The notes: generated by a model not told the origin, from the letters alone. Positions 53,069 to 62,362 are shown, numbered from the stretch's first letter. The stretch is DNA of 64,000 nt from Sulfuriferula sp. (GCA_031291235.1 JARLJL010000009.1:248208-312207); one strand, 5' to 3'. Numbers and translations: made by a program.

Positions 53069-53878
53069 ATGAACAAATTAAGTTTTTACGGCATATCTTT
53101 AGTCGTCGCATTAATAGCCGCTTTATTGTTTATTTCGGATATATTCGTACAGGTCGGCGCAGGCGAGCGCGGCGTATTGATGACATGGGGCGCGGTACAA
53201 TCCGGTGTGCTTAACCCGGGATTGCATATCAAGTTTCCTATAGCGCAAAGTGTCGTCAAGTTAAATGTGCAGGTGCAAAACTCGCAAGCGGCAGAGACAT
53301 CCGCCAGTCTCGACTTACAGGATGTGACCACGACCGTTGCCACCAACTGGCACATCTTGCCTGCCGATGCAGAGTGGGTTTATCAGAATATCGGTAATGA
53401 AGACGCGCTAATTGCCAAAATCATCAAACCTACTATCAGTAACTCTGTTAAAGCCGTCACGGCTTTGTATAACGCAGAAGACCTGATTATTCATCGGGAT
53501 AAAGTTCGCGGCGAAATTGAGGGCCAGATCACGAACTCGCTGAAGCAATACAGAATTGTGGTAGATTCCGCCAATATTATTGATTTTAAATTTAGCACTC
53601 AATTTGCCCAAGCGATTGAACAGAAACAGGTTGCGCAACAACATGCTCAGCAAGCGCAATATGATTTGCAGAAAGCGCAAGTCGTGGCCGAGCAACGTGT
53701 AGTGGAGGCAGAGGCGCAATCAAAAGCGCAAAAATTGCTGCAATCCACCATTACCGCTGAGATCATTCAACAGCAAGCTGTAGCCAAGTGGGACGGCGTA
53801 TTGCCGCAGGTGGTTGGCGGCAACGGCGTCATTCCTATGATAGGCCCGCTCACCAGTACCGCTTCAGGCAACAAATAG
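53069..53878 (+). CDS. SPFH/prohibitin-family membrane protein
   Basis: The 269-residue product has an N-terminal membrane anchor (GISLVVALIAALLFISDIFV) and a prohibitin/SPFH domain: VGAGERGVLMTWGAVQSGVL, NPGLHIKFPIAQSVVKLNVQ. A long Gln/Ala-rich coiled coil (EQKQVAQQHAQQAQYDLQKA) follows. It may organise membrane proteases or lipid domains, as HflK/C do. It is divergent from nifB, with the promoter region between; no sigma-54 site faces it. ATG 53069 has a strong AAGGGGG site. Confidence 0.88.
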   Translation: MNKLSFYGISLVVALIAALLFISDIFVQVGAGERGVLMTWGAVQSGVLNPGLHIKFPIAQSVVKLNVQVQNSQAAETSASLDLQDVTTTVATNWHILPADAEWVYQNIGNEDALIAKIIKPTISNSVKAVTALYNAEDLIIHRDKVRGEIEGQITNSLKQYRIVVDSANIIDFKFSTQFAQAIEQKQVAQQHAQQAQYDLQKAQVVAEQRVVEAEAQSKAQKLLQSTITAEIIQQQAVAKWDGVLPQVVGGNGVIPMIGPLTSTASGNK

Positions 53879-53985
53879 GATATCCGGGAGTAGCGGCAGC
53901 GCCGCTTTGTTAAGGATGTTGATAATCCTTAACGACAATCGCTATGTGCCATGCATGCCCAAATGCATGAGCGAGTAAGCATGCA

Positions 53986-55263
53986 TTATTTTGCGGTCAG
54001 ACATGCAGCGGCACGCGCCTCCAGCAGGACGCGCTCACGCGTATTGCTGGTCAGTGCCGCCGCGCGCCTGAATTCGTTACAGGCTTCTTCACAACGCCCC
54101 AGTTTAACCAGCAGATCGCCGCGCACGCTGGGCAACAAATGGTAATTCACGAGCGAAGGTTCATCGCGCAGGGCGTCGACGAGCTCCAGCCCGGCCGCCG
54201 GACCGAACGCCATGGCGAGCGCAACGGCACGGTTAAGCTCAACCACGGGAGAAAATACGATCTGCGACAGCGCATCGTAAAGCGCTGCAATACGAATCCA
54301 GTCGGTTTGTTCCGGCGTATGCGCACGGGCATGGCAGGCGGCGATGGCAGCCTGCAAGGTATAACTGCCGTATGCGCCGCCTTGTGCTTCGGCACGCGCC
54401 AGCGCTGCCAGCCCGCGCTGTATCAGCAAATGGTCCCAGCGCGAGCGCTGCTGGTCGAGCAGCAGGATAGGCGCGCCGTTTGCATCGATGCGGGCAGACA
54501 TACGCGAAGCCTGTATTTCCATCAGGGCGACGAGGCCATGCACCTCGGACTCCTGCGGAACAAGTTCGGCGAGGATACGTCCCAGGCGCAGGGCTTCGTC
54601 ACACAGCGCCGGTCGCATCCAGTCGCTCCCTGCGGTAGCTGCATAACCTTCGTTGAAAATCAGATAAATGACTTCGAGCACGGACATCAAACGCGCCGGG
54701 AGCTCATCGATACGCGGCACCTCAAACGGCACGCGCGCTGCCGTCAAGGTACGCTTGGCGCGTACGATGCGCTGGGCTACGGTCGGCTCGGGGACCAGAA
54801 AAGCGCGCGCAATCTCGCCGCTGGTCAGCCCCCCGAGCAACCGCAACGTCAGCGTGACGCGCGCATCCGCCGATAGCAAAGGATGGCAGGCGGCAAACAT
54901 CAGCCGCAACAGGTCGTCGCCCACATCGTCGTCGATGGCGGCGTCAATTGCAGCATTAAATTCGTCCGCCGCCATGGCATGGCGGGTATCCAGTTCATGG
55001 CTTAGCGCTTCCTGGTTATGCGCCAGCATGGTTTTCCGGCGCAGATAATCGAGTGCGCGATGCTTGGCAGCCGTCATCAGCCAGGCGGCCGGGTTGTCCG
55101 GCATACCCGTTTGGGGCCAATGTTCCAGTGCCGTTACCAATGCATCCTGCGTAAACTCCTCTGCCAGCCCGACATCGTGCAACATGCGCGCCAGCGCCCC
55201 GATAATTTTGGCGGATTCCATACGCCAAACGGCGTCGATTACTGCATGGATATCGGTCGACAT
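53986..55263 (-). CDS. ECF-type sigma factor with long C-terminal extension (DUF6596 type)
   Basis: A 425-residue protein with sigma-2 (VWRMESAKIIGALARMLHDV, ALVTALEHWPQTGMPDNPAA) and sigma-4 (LRLLGGLTSGEIARAFLVPE) regions of an ECF sigma factor, plus a large helical C-terminal domain (TPR-like). This layout is the ECF42/SigJ-like type, which often lies next to YciI/DGPF genes, as here. There is no anti-sigma gene; activity may be controlled by the C-terminal domain. ATG 55263 begins MSTDIHAVIDAVWR. Confidence 0.88.
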   Translation of the reverse strand: MSTDIHAVIDAVWRMESAKIIGALARMLHDVGLAEEFTQDALVTALEHWPQTGMPDNPAAWLMTAAKHRALDYLRRKTMLAHNQEALSHELDTRHAMAADEFNAAIDAAIDDDVGDDLLRLMFAACHPLLSADARVTLTLRLLGGLTSGEIARAFLVPEPTVAQRIVRAKRTLTAARVPFEVPRIDELPARLMSVLEVIYLIFNEGYAATAGSDWMRPALCDEALRLGRILAELVPQESEVHGLVALMEIQASRMSARIDANGAPILLLDQQRSRWDHLLIQRGLAALARAEAQGGAYGSYTLQAAIAACHARAHTPEQTDWIRIAALYDALSQIVFSPVVELNRAVALAMAFGPAAGLELVDALRDEPSLVNYHLLPSVRGDLLVKLGRCEEACNEFRRAAALTSNTRERVLLEARAAACLTAK

Positions 55264-55296
55264 GGACAACGCATCACGCACAAAGGCACACGCCGG

Positions 55297-55653
55297 TCAT
55301 TTGACATAGCACGGCGCAATCTCGCGCACTTCAACGCTAGCCCACTGCGCTGCCGGACAGGCGATGGCGATAGCAACCGCCTCGTCGCGGGTCACGCCGT
55401 CGAGCAGGTAAAATCCGCCGACCATCTCCTTAGCTTCTATGAACGGACCATCCCGCAAAACCGGCTTGCCATCATGCAACTGCACGCGCACGCCGTGCTC
55501 ATCCGCACGCAGGGACTCACTGGCACGCAATACCCCGCGTGCAGCAAGCCCTTCGCCGAAGCGTACCATGTCGGCATACAGCTGTTTGCCCTCATCCGGC
55601 GTACGCCCATCGCGCTGACCGCGCGGCTCGATAATTAACAACAGAAAAGCCAT
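55297..55653 (-). CDS. YciI-like (DGPF) protein 1
   Basis: A 118-residue YciI-fold protein with DGPFIEAKEMVGGFYLLDG (DGPF motif). These small proteins are almost always partnered with ECF42-type sigma factors, as at 53986. The gene starts upstream of the sigma factor on the same strand, 33 bases apart. Function unknown; catalysis is possible through a conserved His/Asp, not seen here with confidence. Confidence 0.88.
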   Translation of the reverse strand: MAFLLLIIEPRGQRDGRTPDEGKQLYADMVRFGEGLAARGVLRASESLRADEHGVRVQLHDGKPVLRDGPFIEAKEMVGGFYLLDGVTRDEAVAIAIACPAAQWASVEVREIAPCYVK

Positions 55654-55692
55654 ATTCTCCCTCTCGAAATCAACGCCGAACGACCGTGCTGC

Positions 55693-56157
55693 CTAATCCA
55701 GCACAGGCCGGTTAAGCTCGGTACGCCAATCAGCCGGATCGGGGCTTGAGTGCGGCCCGGCAACATAACATTCCCACAAGTCCGGGCCGGAAACATGACC
55801 GTTGGCCTCAAGCCAGTCCATGAGTTCTGCCCAGGCGGCATATAAGCCTTCGTAAGCGCCATGATAGATCGTGTGCACTACTTTGGCGGCCGGCAATTCT
55901 CCGGGCCTGACGCGCCCCGTAGCGATTACCGGCGTGCCGACGGGCAGACCGACTTCAAAATCGAAAGTGTCCGGGCTCATTTGCAAATGATGGGCAAACC
56001 CAGCACCCATCGGCTTGATGCCTTGCGCGGTTAACGCTGTCAGCAACTCATCGACTGCCGGTTTGAAGACATGCATCATCTCCGCACGCGGAATACGCAA
56101 ATGAATAACGGCAGCAAGCCGGGCAGGGCTATGGATAATACAAGGCGTATCGATCAT
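55693..56157 (-). CDS. GyrI-like effector-binding domain protein
   Basis: A 154-residue stand-alone GyrI/SOUL-type domain (IHLRIPRAEMMHVFKPAVDE, FDFEVGLPVGTPVIATGRVR, KVVHTIYHGAYEGLYAAWAE). Such proteins bind small hydrophobic molecules or toxic compounds. It is part of the group of small stress genes beside the ECF sigma factor. Confidence 0.82.
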   Translation of the reverse strand: MIDTPCIIHSPARLAAVIHLRIPRAEMMHVFKPAVDELLTALTAQGIKPMGAGFAHHLQMSPDTFDFEVGLPVGTPVIATGRVRPGELPAAKVVHTIYHGAYEGLYAAWAELMDWLEANGHVSGPDLWECYVAGPHSSPDPADWRTELNRPVLD

Positions 56158-56182
56158 GTTTACTCCCCTGTATGCAATGCCG

Positions 56183-56644
56183 TCAGGCCTGCATGTTGTT
56201 CATGGCCTGCTGCATTTCCTCCCGGCTCACATCGCGGATATGCGTCGCGACAGACCACTGATGACCGAACGGGTCTATGAGCAGGCCGTAGCGATCGCCC
56301 CAGAACATGTCGGCCAGCGGCATTTTGACAACGGCACCTGCGGCGACGGCCTGTGCAAAGATCGCATCGGCGTCCTCCACATAAAGGTGCAAAGTCACCG
56401 AAGTGCCCTGGCGTGCCGCCGGACCCAACGCACCGCATTCCGGCATTTCATCCACCAGCATGACAGGCGAATCGCCGATACGAATCATGGCATGCACCAA
56501 TTTTCCGGATGGCCCGGGCAAGCGTACCGCTTCTACGGCATTAAACGCCCGCCGATAAAAATCGATTGCGGCAGCAGCGCCAGCACATACCAGATGCGGG
56601 GTGACGCTATGCATACCTTCAGGGATAGGTTTGATATTTGACAT
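56183..56644 (-). CDS. VOC-family protein (PhnB-like)
   Basis: A 153-residue glyoxalase/PhnB-like protein: VTPHLVCAGAAAAIDFYRRA, ARQGTSVTLHLYVEDADAIF and WGDRYGLLIDPFGHQWSVAT. It belongs to the same small-gene group as the YciI and GyrI-like genes. Substrate unknown. Confidence 0.88.
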   Translation of the reverse strand: MSNIKPIPEGMHSVTPHLVCAGAAAAIDFYRRAFNAVEAVRLPGPSGKLVHAMIRIGDSPVMLVDEMPECGALGPAARQGTSVTLHLYVEDADAIFAQAVAAGAVVKMPLADMFWGDRYGLLIDPFGHQWSVATHIRDVSREEMQQAMNNMQA

Positions 56645-56665
56645 GATAGCTCCTCGATGTTTGGG

Positions 56666-57094
56666 TCATGCACTGCGCGCAGCGATTTCGGCACGCAATT
56701 TTTCTTTCTGTGCGCGCAGTTCGGGGGTGAACTCGGCACCGAAGTCTTCCGCCTCAAACACTTGGCGAATTTCGATGACAGCGTCGCCAATCAACGGATT
56801 CGGACAGCGCTTAACCCATTCGATGGCTTCAGCCAAAGATTTTACCTGCCATATCCAGAAACCTGCAATCAGCTCCTTGGTTTCGGTAAAAGGCCCATCG
56901 ATCACGCTACGCGCGCTACCGGAAAACAGTACGCGTGCGCCTTTCGCACTGGGGTGCAAGCCTTCGCCTGCCAGCATCACGCCGGCCTTTACCAACGCTT
57001 CATTAAACTTGCCCATATCGGCCAACAGCTGTTCGCTCGGCATCTCGCCTGCTTCGGTGTGTTTGTCGGCTTTGATCATTACCATGAATCGCAT
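56666..57094 (-). CDS. YciI-like (DGPF) protein 2
   Basis: A 142-residue YciI-fold protein with MRFMVMIKADKHTEAGEMPS and the DGPFTETKELIAGFWIWQVK motif. It is a second paralogue in the ECF sigma group and probably the first gene of the leftward unit. Function unknown. Confidence 0.88.
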   Translation of the reverse strand: MRFMVMIKADKHTEAGEMPSEQLLADMGKFNEALVKAGVMLAGEGLHPSAKGARVLFSGSARSVIDGPFTETKELIAGFWIWQVKSLAEAIEWVKRCPNPLIGDAVIEIRQVFEAEDFGAEFTPELRAQKEKLRAEIAARSA

Positions 57095-57281
57095 TTTAGT
57101 ATCTCCTGATAAGGTTTAAAGTTTTGAACACGGCCGGTAAAACTGATCCAGCATACGTTCAGATAGTACGACGAACGATGCAATACGAAATCGACACGGT
57201 GCGAAAAATTTAAATACAATGATACGGAACGGGCGTTGCCCTGATCACGCATACCGGTATCAATCTTCGCGAGGAATGAAC

Positions 57282-57674
57282 ATGAGAGGCAGTTGCCTGT
57301 GCGGGGCCATCACCTACGAAATAGACAGTTTGGACAAGCCCATCGTTCACTGTCATTGCCATACCTGCCGCAAGGCGCATGCGGCGCCGTTCGCCGCCAC
57401 TGCGGGCGTCATGCGCGAACATTTCCGCTGGGTGCAGGGCGCGGACAAGCTCTCCAGCTTCGAATCGTCGCCGGGCAAACTGCGCCATTTCTGTTCGCTA
57501 TGCGGCTCGCATCTGATCGCCGAACGCGTTGGACAGCCTCACGTCATCGTGCGGGTGGCGACGCTGGATGAAGATCCGGGCGTTGTACCTGCGGCGCACA
57601 TCTGGACAGCGCACAACGTGCCCTGGCTGGCATACGACGACATACCGGCCTGGCCGCAATGGCAGCCTGTCTGA
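57282..57674 (+). CDS. GFA-family (CENP-V/glutathione-dependent formaldehyde-activating-like) protein
   Basis: A 130-residue zinc protein with the GFA motif: GSCLCGAITYEI, then HCHCHTCRKAHAAPFAATAG, and the second Cys pair in RHFCSLCGSHLIAER. The domain binds Zn through these Cys. ATG 57282 has a GAGGAA site at good spacing. The GFA name does not prove formaldehyde activity. It is followed by a broken phzF-like gene. Confidence 0.9.
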   Translation: MRGSCLCGAITYEIDSLDKPIVHCHCHTCRKAHAAPFAATAGVMREHFRWVQGADKLSSFESSPGKLRHFCSLCGSHLIAERVGQPHVIVRVATLDEDPGVVPAAHIWTAHNVPWLAYDDIPAWPQWQPV

Positions 57675-57692
57675 ATTTTCCGGAGTACGACA

Positions 57693-58085
57693 TTGAGGCT
57701 TAAACAATATCAGGTAGATGCCTTTACCGACCGGGTTTTCGGCGGTAATCCGGCTGCGGTGGTGCCATTGTTGACGTGACCTGAGGACGCGCTGCTGCAA
57801 GTCATAGCCGAAGAGAACAATCTTTCCGAGACGGCTTTTTTTGTTGCTGAGGGGGAGGGCTATCGACTGCGCTGGTTTACCCTGGTTACTGAAGTCAATC
57901 TTTGCGGTCACGCGACGCTGGCTACAGCGCATGTTATTTTCGAGATGCTGAGTCACGCCGAACCGGTTACTAGCTTTACGACACGCAGCGGCGACCTGTT
58001 CGTTTTAAAAACAGAAGACTGCTGGCCTGATTACGCCGGCGTAATGCCAATACCGGCGCCTTCGCCGTTTCCGGAAGCAACAAGT
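57693..58085 (+). pseudogene. PhzF-family isomerase, broken by stop and truncation
   Basis: Translating from TTG 57693 gives a clear PhzF start (VDAFTDRVFGGNPAAVVPLL), but an in-frame TGA at 57777 replaces the Trp usually before PED. The reading frame then resumes with NNLSETAFFVAEGEGYRLRW and NLCGHATLATAHVIFEML. Homology fades about residue 110-125, where the nifA 3' end begins at 58090, so the C-terminal half is missing. The intact family has ~260-300 residues. It is therefore a remnant. Confidence 0.82.
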
Positions 58086-58089
58086 ACAG

Positions 58090-59721
58090 TCAGAACTTCT
58101 TCACCTCGATGTTATATTTCAACAACGCATATCCCATCTGGCGAGGAGATATGTTTAACAAGCGCGCAGCTTTGGCTTGCACCCAGCCGCACTGCTCCAG
58201 CGCCCAGATCAGACGTTCGCGCTCGGTCGAAGGCGGGGCGGAAACATGCTCGGCAACTGCTGTAGCACCGTGTTCATGATGACCGCTGTCGGCTGTTGCA
58301 GGCTGTTTTTCGTGATGCGGCGGCGGTACGACAACGGCAATTGGTACCGCATCGCCATGCAGCATCTGGGTCAGGCATTTTGCATGCTGGCACGGAAAAT
58401 CCAGTTCGCGGATGATATTGGTACGCGTCATGGTTGCGGTACGCTCAACGCAATTTTCCAGCTCGCGCACATTGCCGGGCCAGTAACAGTTGACCAGTAC
58501 CTGCATGGATTCGGGCGCCAGCGTCAGTTTACGTTTGTTTTCCTGATTGAATTTGTTGAGGAAACGTTCGACCAGATACGGGATATCCTCGCGGCGGTCA
58601 CGTAACGGCGGCAGGAAGATGCTGACCACGTTGATGCGGTAATACAGATCGGCGCGAAACTCGCCCTTGGTGACAGCCTGTTCCAGATTGCGGTTAGTCG
58701 CGGTAATCAGGCGTACATCGACCTTGATGGAACGGTTGCCGCCAACGCGCTCGAATTCGCGTTCCTGCAGCACACGCAGCAACTTGGCCTGGAATGCCGG
58801 CGAAATATCGCCGATTTCATCCAGGAACAGGGTGCCGCCATGCGCCTGCTCGAAGCGCCCTTTGCGTTCGGCCTGAGCACCGGTGAAAGCGCCTTTTTCG
58901 TGACCGAACAGTTCGGATTCCAGCAGGGTTTCGGTCAATGCCGCGCAGTTGACCTTGATGAACGGGCCGTTCTTGCGCGGACTGAGAAAATGGATGCCGC
59001 GCGCGATGACTTCCTTGCCGGTACCGCTTTCGCCTCGCAACAGCACGGTGGCGTGCCCCGGCGCAGCCATGTGCGCCTGGGCGAATACCTCCTGCATGGG
59101 CTTGGAGTAGCCGACCACGTTGTCCAGACTGTATTTGCCGTGCAACTCGCTCTTCAGGCGGCGCTGCTCCTGCATCAGCAGAGTACGCTCAGCCGTCACG
59201 CTCTGGTGCAGACGCACGGTCTGGCCGATCAGATTGGCCACCATGGACAGCAGCTGCACGTCGTTCTGGAATTTGCCGCTGCGCCCTTCCGCCACCCGAT
59301 CTATACTCAGCACGCCTATGACTTCGGCACCGTACTTGATGGGTACACCGATAAAGGCGATGGGGTACTCCGCCACTTCGTCCAGCGAACCGGTCCGGTT
59401 AAGAAATAGCGGCTCCTTGGAAATGTCGTGTACCACGACCGGCATGCCGGTTTGCAATATGCGTCCGGTAACACCTTCTCCCGACTGGAATCGTCCGCGC
59501 TTGAATTCTTCCGCCGACAATCCGCTTGCACCAATCAGGTGCAGCTCTCCGGACTCCTGCAACAGGCTGATCATGCCCCGCCGGGTATCCAGATTAACCG
59601 ACAACAGATTCAAAACCTCGCGAAAAGTCTTCGGCAGATTAAGCGACGAGCTCAAAATCTTGCCTACTTCATAAATTGTAACCAGCTCCAGGTTCCTGCT
59701 GCGATCTGCTGTCTTGGCCAT
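58090..59721 (-). CDS. nifA: NifA, sigma-54-dependent nif activator
   Basis: A 543-residue enhancer-binding protein. GAF domain at about residues 20-180; AAA+ domain with Walker A GESGTGKEVIARG, GAFTGA loop (HEKGAFTGAQAERKGRFEQA) and GGTLFLDEIGDI; C-terminal Fis-type helix-turn-helix (QCGWVQAKAARLLNISPRQM). The linker has CQHAKC (C-x4-C), matching the Cys pair of oxygen-sensitive NifA proteins, with a further Cys in RELENCVERTA. No nifL is in the window. ATG 59721 has GGAGGG at good spacing. Confidence 0.96.
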   Translation of the reverse strand: MAKTADRSRNLELVTIYEVGKILSSSLNLPKTFREVLNLLSVNLDTRRGMISLLQESGELHLIGASGLSAEEFKRGRFQSGEGVTGRILQTGMPVVVHDISKEPLFLNRTGSLDEVAEYPIAFIGVPIKYGAEVIGVLSIDRVAEGRSGKFQNDVQLLSMVANLIGQTVRLHQSVTAERTLLMQEQRRLKSELHGKYSLDNVVGYSKPMQEVFAQAHMAAPGHATVLLRGESGTGKEVIARGIHFLSPRKNGPFIKVNCAALTETLLESELFGHEKGAFTGAQAERKGRFEQAHGGTLFLDEIGDISPAFQAKLLRVLQEREFERVGGNRSIKVDVRLITATNRNLEQAVTKGEFRADLYYRINVVSIFLPPLRDRREDIPYLVERFLNKFNQENKRKLTLAPESMQVLVNCYWPGNVRELENCVERTATMTRTNIIRELDFPCQHAKCLTQMLHGDAVPIAVVVPPPHHEKQPATADSGHHEHGATAVAEHVSAPPSTERERLIWALEQCGWVQAKAARLLNISPRQMGYALLKYNIEVKKF

Positions 59722-59855
59722 TTGGCCCTCCAAAAATCAATATCTAACTCGTAAAACTACAGATTGTGCTCCCCTGTATTTTTGATATTGAGATAATAAG
59801 ATCGTTAAATTTCACGGCAAAAGAATAGATCCGAATTGTTACGATAAGATATTTA

Positions 59856-59871
59856 TGCAAAAAGCGTACCG
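59856..59871 (-). promoter_or_regulatory. Weak sigma-54-like promoter candidate for nifA
   Basis: On the reverse strand this reads CGGTACGCTTTTTGCA, 14 of 16 to the -24/-12 pattern with GG and GC in register. Without a nearby NifA site and 135 bases from the start, it is tentative. Confidence 0.35.
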
Positions 59872-60029
59872 AAATTGTCTGCCAATGCGCGTCGGCAAGC
59901 GCATTGACATCCCTTAACGCCGCGCGAATTTCGTTAAACCCTTGCAGTTATGCCGTTCTCGACGTAGCTGCAGCATCGTGAAATATTTTCAGTCGCGATC
60001 CGCAGGGCGTGCAATCCCGATGTTTTGTC

Positions 60030-60045
60030 AGGCACTCATTTTGCT
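60030..60045 (+). promoter_or_regulatory. Sigma-54-like promoter candidate for the fmdB-type gene
   Basis: AGGCACTCATTTTGCT matches 14 of 16 positions of TGGCACR-N4-TTGCW. The ATG at 60095 is 49 bases downstream. No NifA enhancer is seen; another activator could act. Confidence 0.5.
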
Positions 60046-60094
60046 AGTACGGCATATAACTGAACATTTTGTAAGTAACCCTACAGGAGGATGT

Positions 60095-60322
60095 ATGCCT
60101 ATCTACGATTACCGTTGTAATAATTGCGACAAAACGTTCGAACTGCTGGTCAGATCGACCACAGTGCTGGCCTGCCCGCATTGCGGCAGTGTGCAACTGG
60201 AAAAACTGGTCTCGATGCCGGCGCCGAAAAGCAAGATCGATGTCCTGCGTAAACGCGCGCGCAGCCAGGGCGTCAAGGAAGGCCATTTCAGCAATTACAA
60301 ACCTTCTGAAATACCGCACTAA
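60095..60322 (+). CDS. FmdB-type zinc-ribbon protein
   Basis: A 75-residue protein with a zinc ribbon: YDYRCNNCDKTFELLVR and LACPHCGSVQLEKL (two CxxC pairs). The C-terminal tail (KSKIDVLRKRARSQG) is basic. FmdB-like proteins are possible transcription-linked regulators. ATG 60095 follows AGGAGG; a second ATG at 60091 is too close. Its sigma-54-like promoter and position beside nifA suggest nif linkage. Confidence 0.85.
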   Translation: MPIYDYRCNNCDKTFELLVRSTTVLACPHCGSVQLEKLVSMPAPKSKIDVLRKRARSQGVKEGHFSNYKPSEIPH

Positions 60323-60541
60323 CCGTAACGCGCGCTGCACCGGTCAGGAAGCAGGCCGGCGAGCGCCCACCATATGTCCAATATAGTACAAGAACATAAC
60401 AATTCGACCGCCAAAATACAAAAAAGTCCATTCCTGTCATATAGATATCAAAACTTCACCGCCCCGAAATAAATACCGGGTGCGGCCCACGCCGGATACC
60501 TAATCCAGCAGGATCGCCAGCCTACAAGCCCCCCGGTTATT

Positions 60542-60557
60542 TGTACCGAATCCTACA
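60542..60557. promoter_or_regulatory. NifA activator site upstream of iscS
   Basis: TGT-ACCGAATCCT-ACA fits TGT-N10-ACA. It lies 79 bases upstream of the -24 element at 60636, a normal NifA spacing. Confidence 0.8.
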
Positions 60558-60635
60558 AAAATAACAAACCGATCCAAATCATTAATTCATATTTAAATCA
60601 AAATAATCATTAAGTTAAAAATAAAAATCGGTTTT

Positions 60636-60651
60636 GGTACGCTACTTGCTG
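60636..60651 (+). promoter_or_regulatory. Sigma-54 promoter of the iscS operon
   Basis: TGGTACGCTACTTGCT differs from TGGCACR-N4-TTGCW at only one position. It lies 58 bases upstream of the iscS start. Confidence 0.85.
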
Positions 60652-60709
60652 ATAGCCCAATGTACCGACTGTCAACCGACAAACATTACTCGCGATACTT
60701 AAAGACACC

Positions 60710-61921
60710 ATGCTCAAGTCACCTATATATCTCGACTATTCCGCAACCACTCCGGTCGATCCGCGTGTGGCGCAGAAGATGATCCCTTATCTGACAGTGA
60801 TGTTCGGCAATCCGGCCAGCCGTTCGCATGCCTACGGCTGGGATGCCGACAAGGCCGTCGAAGAGGCGCGCGACCACGTCGCCAAATTGGTCAATGCCGA
60901 TCCCAAGGAAATCGTGTGGACGTCCGGTGCAACCGAGTCCAACAATCTGGCACTCAAGGGCGCGGCGCATTTCTACAAGGCCAAGGGCAAACATCTGATT
61001 ACGGTCAAAACCGAACACAAGGCGATTATCGATACCTGCCGCGAACTCGAGCGCGAGGGCTTTGAAGTCACTTATCTGGATACCCGCGAAGACGGCCTGC
61101 TCGATCTCGACGTGTTCAAGCAGGCGTTGCGCCCGGATACCATTCTGGCCTCGGTGATGTTCGTCAATAACGAAATCGGCGTGATCCAGCCTATCGCCGA
61201 ACTGGGCCAGCTCTGCCGCGACAATGGCACGCTATTCCATGTGGATGCAGCGCAGGCGACCGGCAAGGTCGAGATTGATCTCGCCAAACTGAAAGTCGAT
61301 CTGATGTCGTTCTCTGCGCACAAGACTTACGGTCCCAAAGGCATAGGCGCGCTATATGTGCGCCGCAAGCCGCGCGTGCGGCTGGAAGCGCAGATGCACG
61401 GCGGCGGTCATGAGCGCGGCATGCGTTCCGGCACGCTGGCGACCCATCAGATCGTCGGCATGGGAGAAGCCTATCGTATCGCCGCCGAAGAAATGGCTGC
61501 CGAAAACGGACGTATCCGCCAGCTGCGCGATCGCCTGCTGGCAGGCTTCATGGAACTGGAAGAAGTCTACGTCAACGGCGACATGACCCAGCGCGTACCG
61601 CACAACCTCAACATCAGTTTCAACTATGTAGAAGGCGAATCGCTGCTGATGGCGATCAAGGACATCGCTGTCTCCAGCGGCTCGGCCTGCACCTCAGCCA
61701 GTCTGGAGCCGTCCTACGTGTTGCGCGCACTGGGCCGCAACGACGAACTGGCGCACAGCTCGATCCGCTTCAGCCTGGGACGTTTCACCACGGTGGAAGA
61801 AGTGGATTTCGCAATCGCGCTGATCAAGGAAAAAATCGGTCGACTGCGCGAGTTGTCGCCGCTATGGGACATGTACAAGGATGGCATCGATATCAACTCG
61901 GTGAAATGGGCCGCACACTAA
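60710..61921 (+). CDS. iscS: IscS cysteine desulfurase
   Basis: General Fe-S sulfur donor. The 403-residue PLP enzyme starts [20 protein letters not shown]; catalytic Lys in [13 protein letters not shown]; active-site Cys in [15 protein letters not shown]; the C-terminal [18 protein letters not shown] tail is diagnostic of IscS. No iscR gene precedes it. Instead a sigma-54 promoter and NifA site do, so it is probably induced with nif genes. A separate nifS is at 46.9 kb. Confidence 0.96.
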   Translation: MLKSPIYLDYSATTPVDPRVAQKMIPYLTVMFGNPASRSHAYGWDADKAVEEARDHVAKLVNADPKEIVWTSGATESNNLALKGAAHFYKAKGKHLITVKTEHKAIIDTCRELEREGFEVTYLDTREDGLLDLDVFKQALRPDTILASVMFVNNEIGVIQPIAELGQLCRDNGTLFHVDAAQATGKVEIDLAKLKVDLMSFSAHKTYGPKGIGALYVRRKPRVRLEAQMHGGGHERGMRSGTLATHQIVGMGEAYRIAAEEMAAENGRIRQLRDRLLAGFMELEEVYVNGDMTQRVPHNLNISFNYVEGESLLMAIKDIAVSSGSACTSASLEPSYVLRALGRNDELAHSSIRFSLGRFTTVEEVDFAIALIKEKIGRLRELSPLWDMYKDGIDINSVKWAAH

Positions 61922-61936
61922 ATTCAGGAGAACACC

Positions 61937-62362
61937 ATGTCATACAGCGACAAACTCATAGACCATTACGAAAACCCGCGCAATGTCGGCACCTTCGACA
62001 AGGACGACGACAGCGTCGCCACCGGCATGGTCGGTGCGCCGGCATGCGGCGACGTGATGAAATTGCAGATCAAGGTCAATGCCGACGGCGTGATCGAAGA
62101 CGCGAAATTCAAGACCTACGGTTGCGGTTCGGCAATTGCGTCCAGCTCGCTGGTCACGGAATGGGTCAAAGGCAAGACGCTGGAACAGGCACTGGATATC
62201 AAGAATACCGCCATTGCCGAAGAACTGGCGTTGCCGCCAGTCAAAATCCACTGCTCCATCCTCGCCGAAGACGCGATCAAGGCAGCCGTGGCGGATTACC
62301 GCAGCAAACACGAAGCAGGCGAATCGAGCTACCCGATCTGCGCCCCCGTCACCGCCAACTGA
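61937..62362 (+). CDS. iscU: IscU Fe-S scaffold
   Basis: A 141-residue scaffold: [20 protein letters not shown], ligand Cys in [15 protein letters not shown] and [14 protein letters not shown], and [16 protein letters not shown] with the LPPVK motif read by HscA. It is 15 bases after iscS. As nifU was not found in the window, this may serve nitrogenase too. Confidence 0.96.
   Translation: MSYSDKLIDHYENPRNVGTFDKDDDSVATGMVGAPACGDVMKLQIKVNADGVIEDAKFKTYGCGSAIASSSLVTEWVKGKTLEQALDIKNTAIAEELALPPVKIHCSILAEDAIKAAVADYRSKHEAGESSYPICAPVTAN

Larger units (their letters stand above)
59722..60094. other. Divergent nifA / fmdB-type intergenic region
   Basis: This 373-base gap contains two -24/-12-like sequences (59856 leftward, 60030 rightward) but no TGT-N10-ACA enhancer that I could find. 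A/T-rich in the middle. No gene or RNA is evident. Confidence 0.5.
60323..60709. other. Upstream region of the isc operon
   Basis: This 387-base gap holds one NifA site (60542) and one sigma-54 promoter (60636), and is strongly A/T-rich between them (a typical IHF-friendly spacer). No short gene is convincing. Confidence 0.6.
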
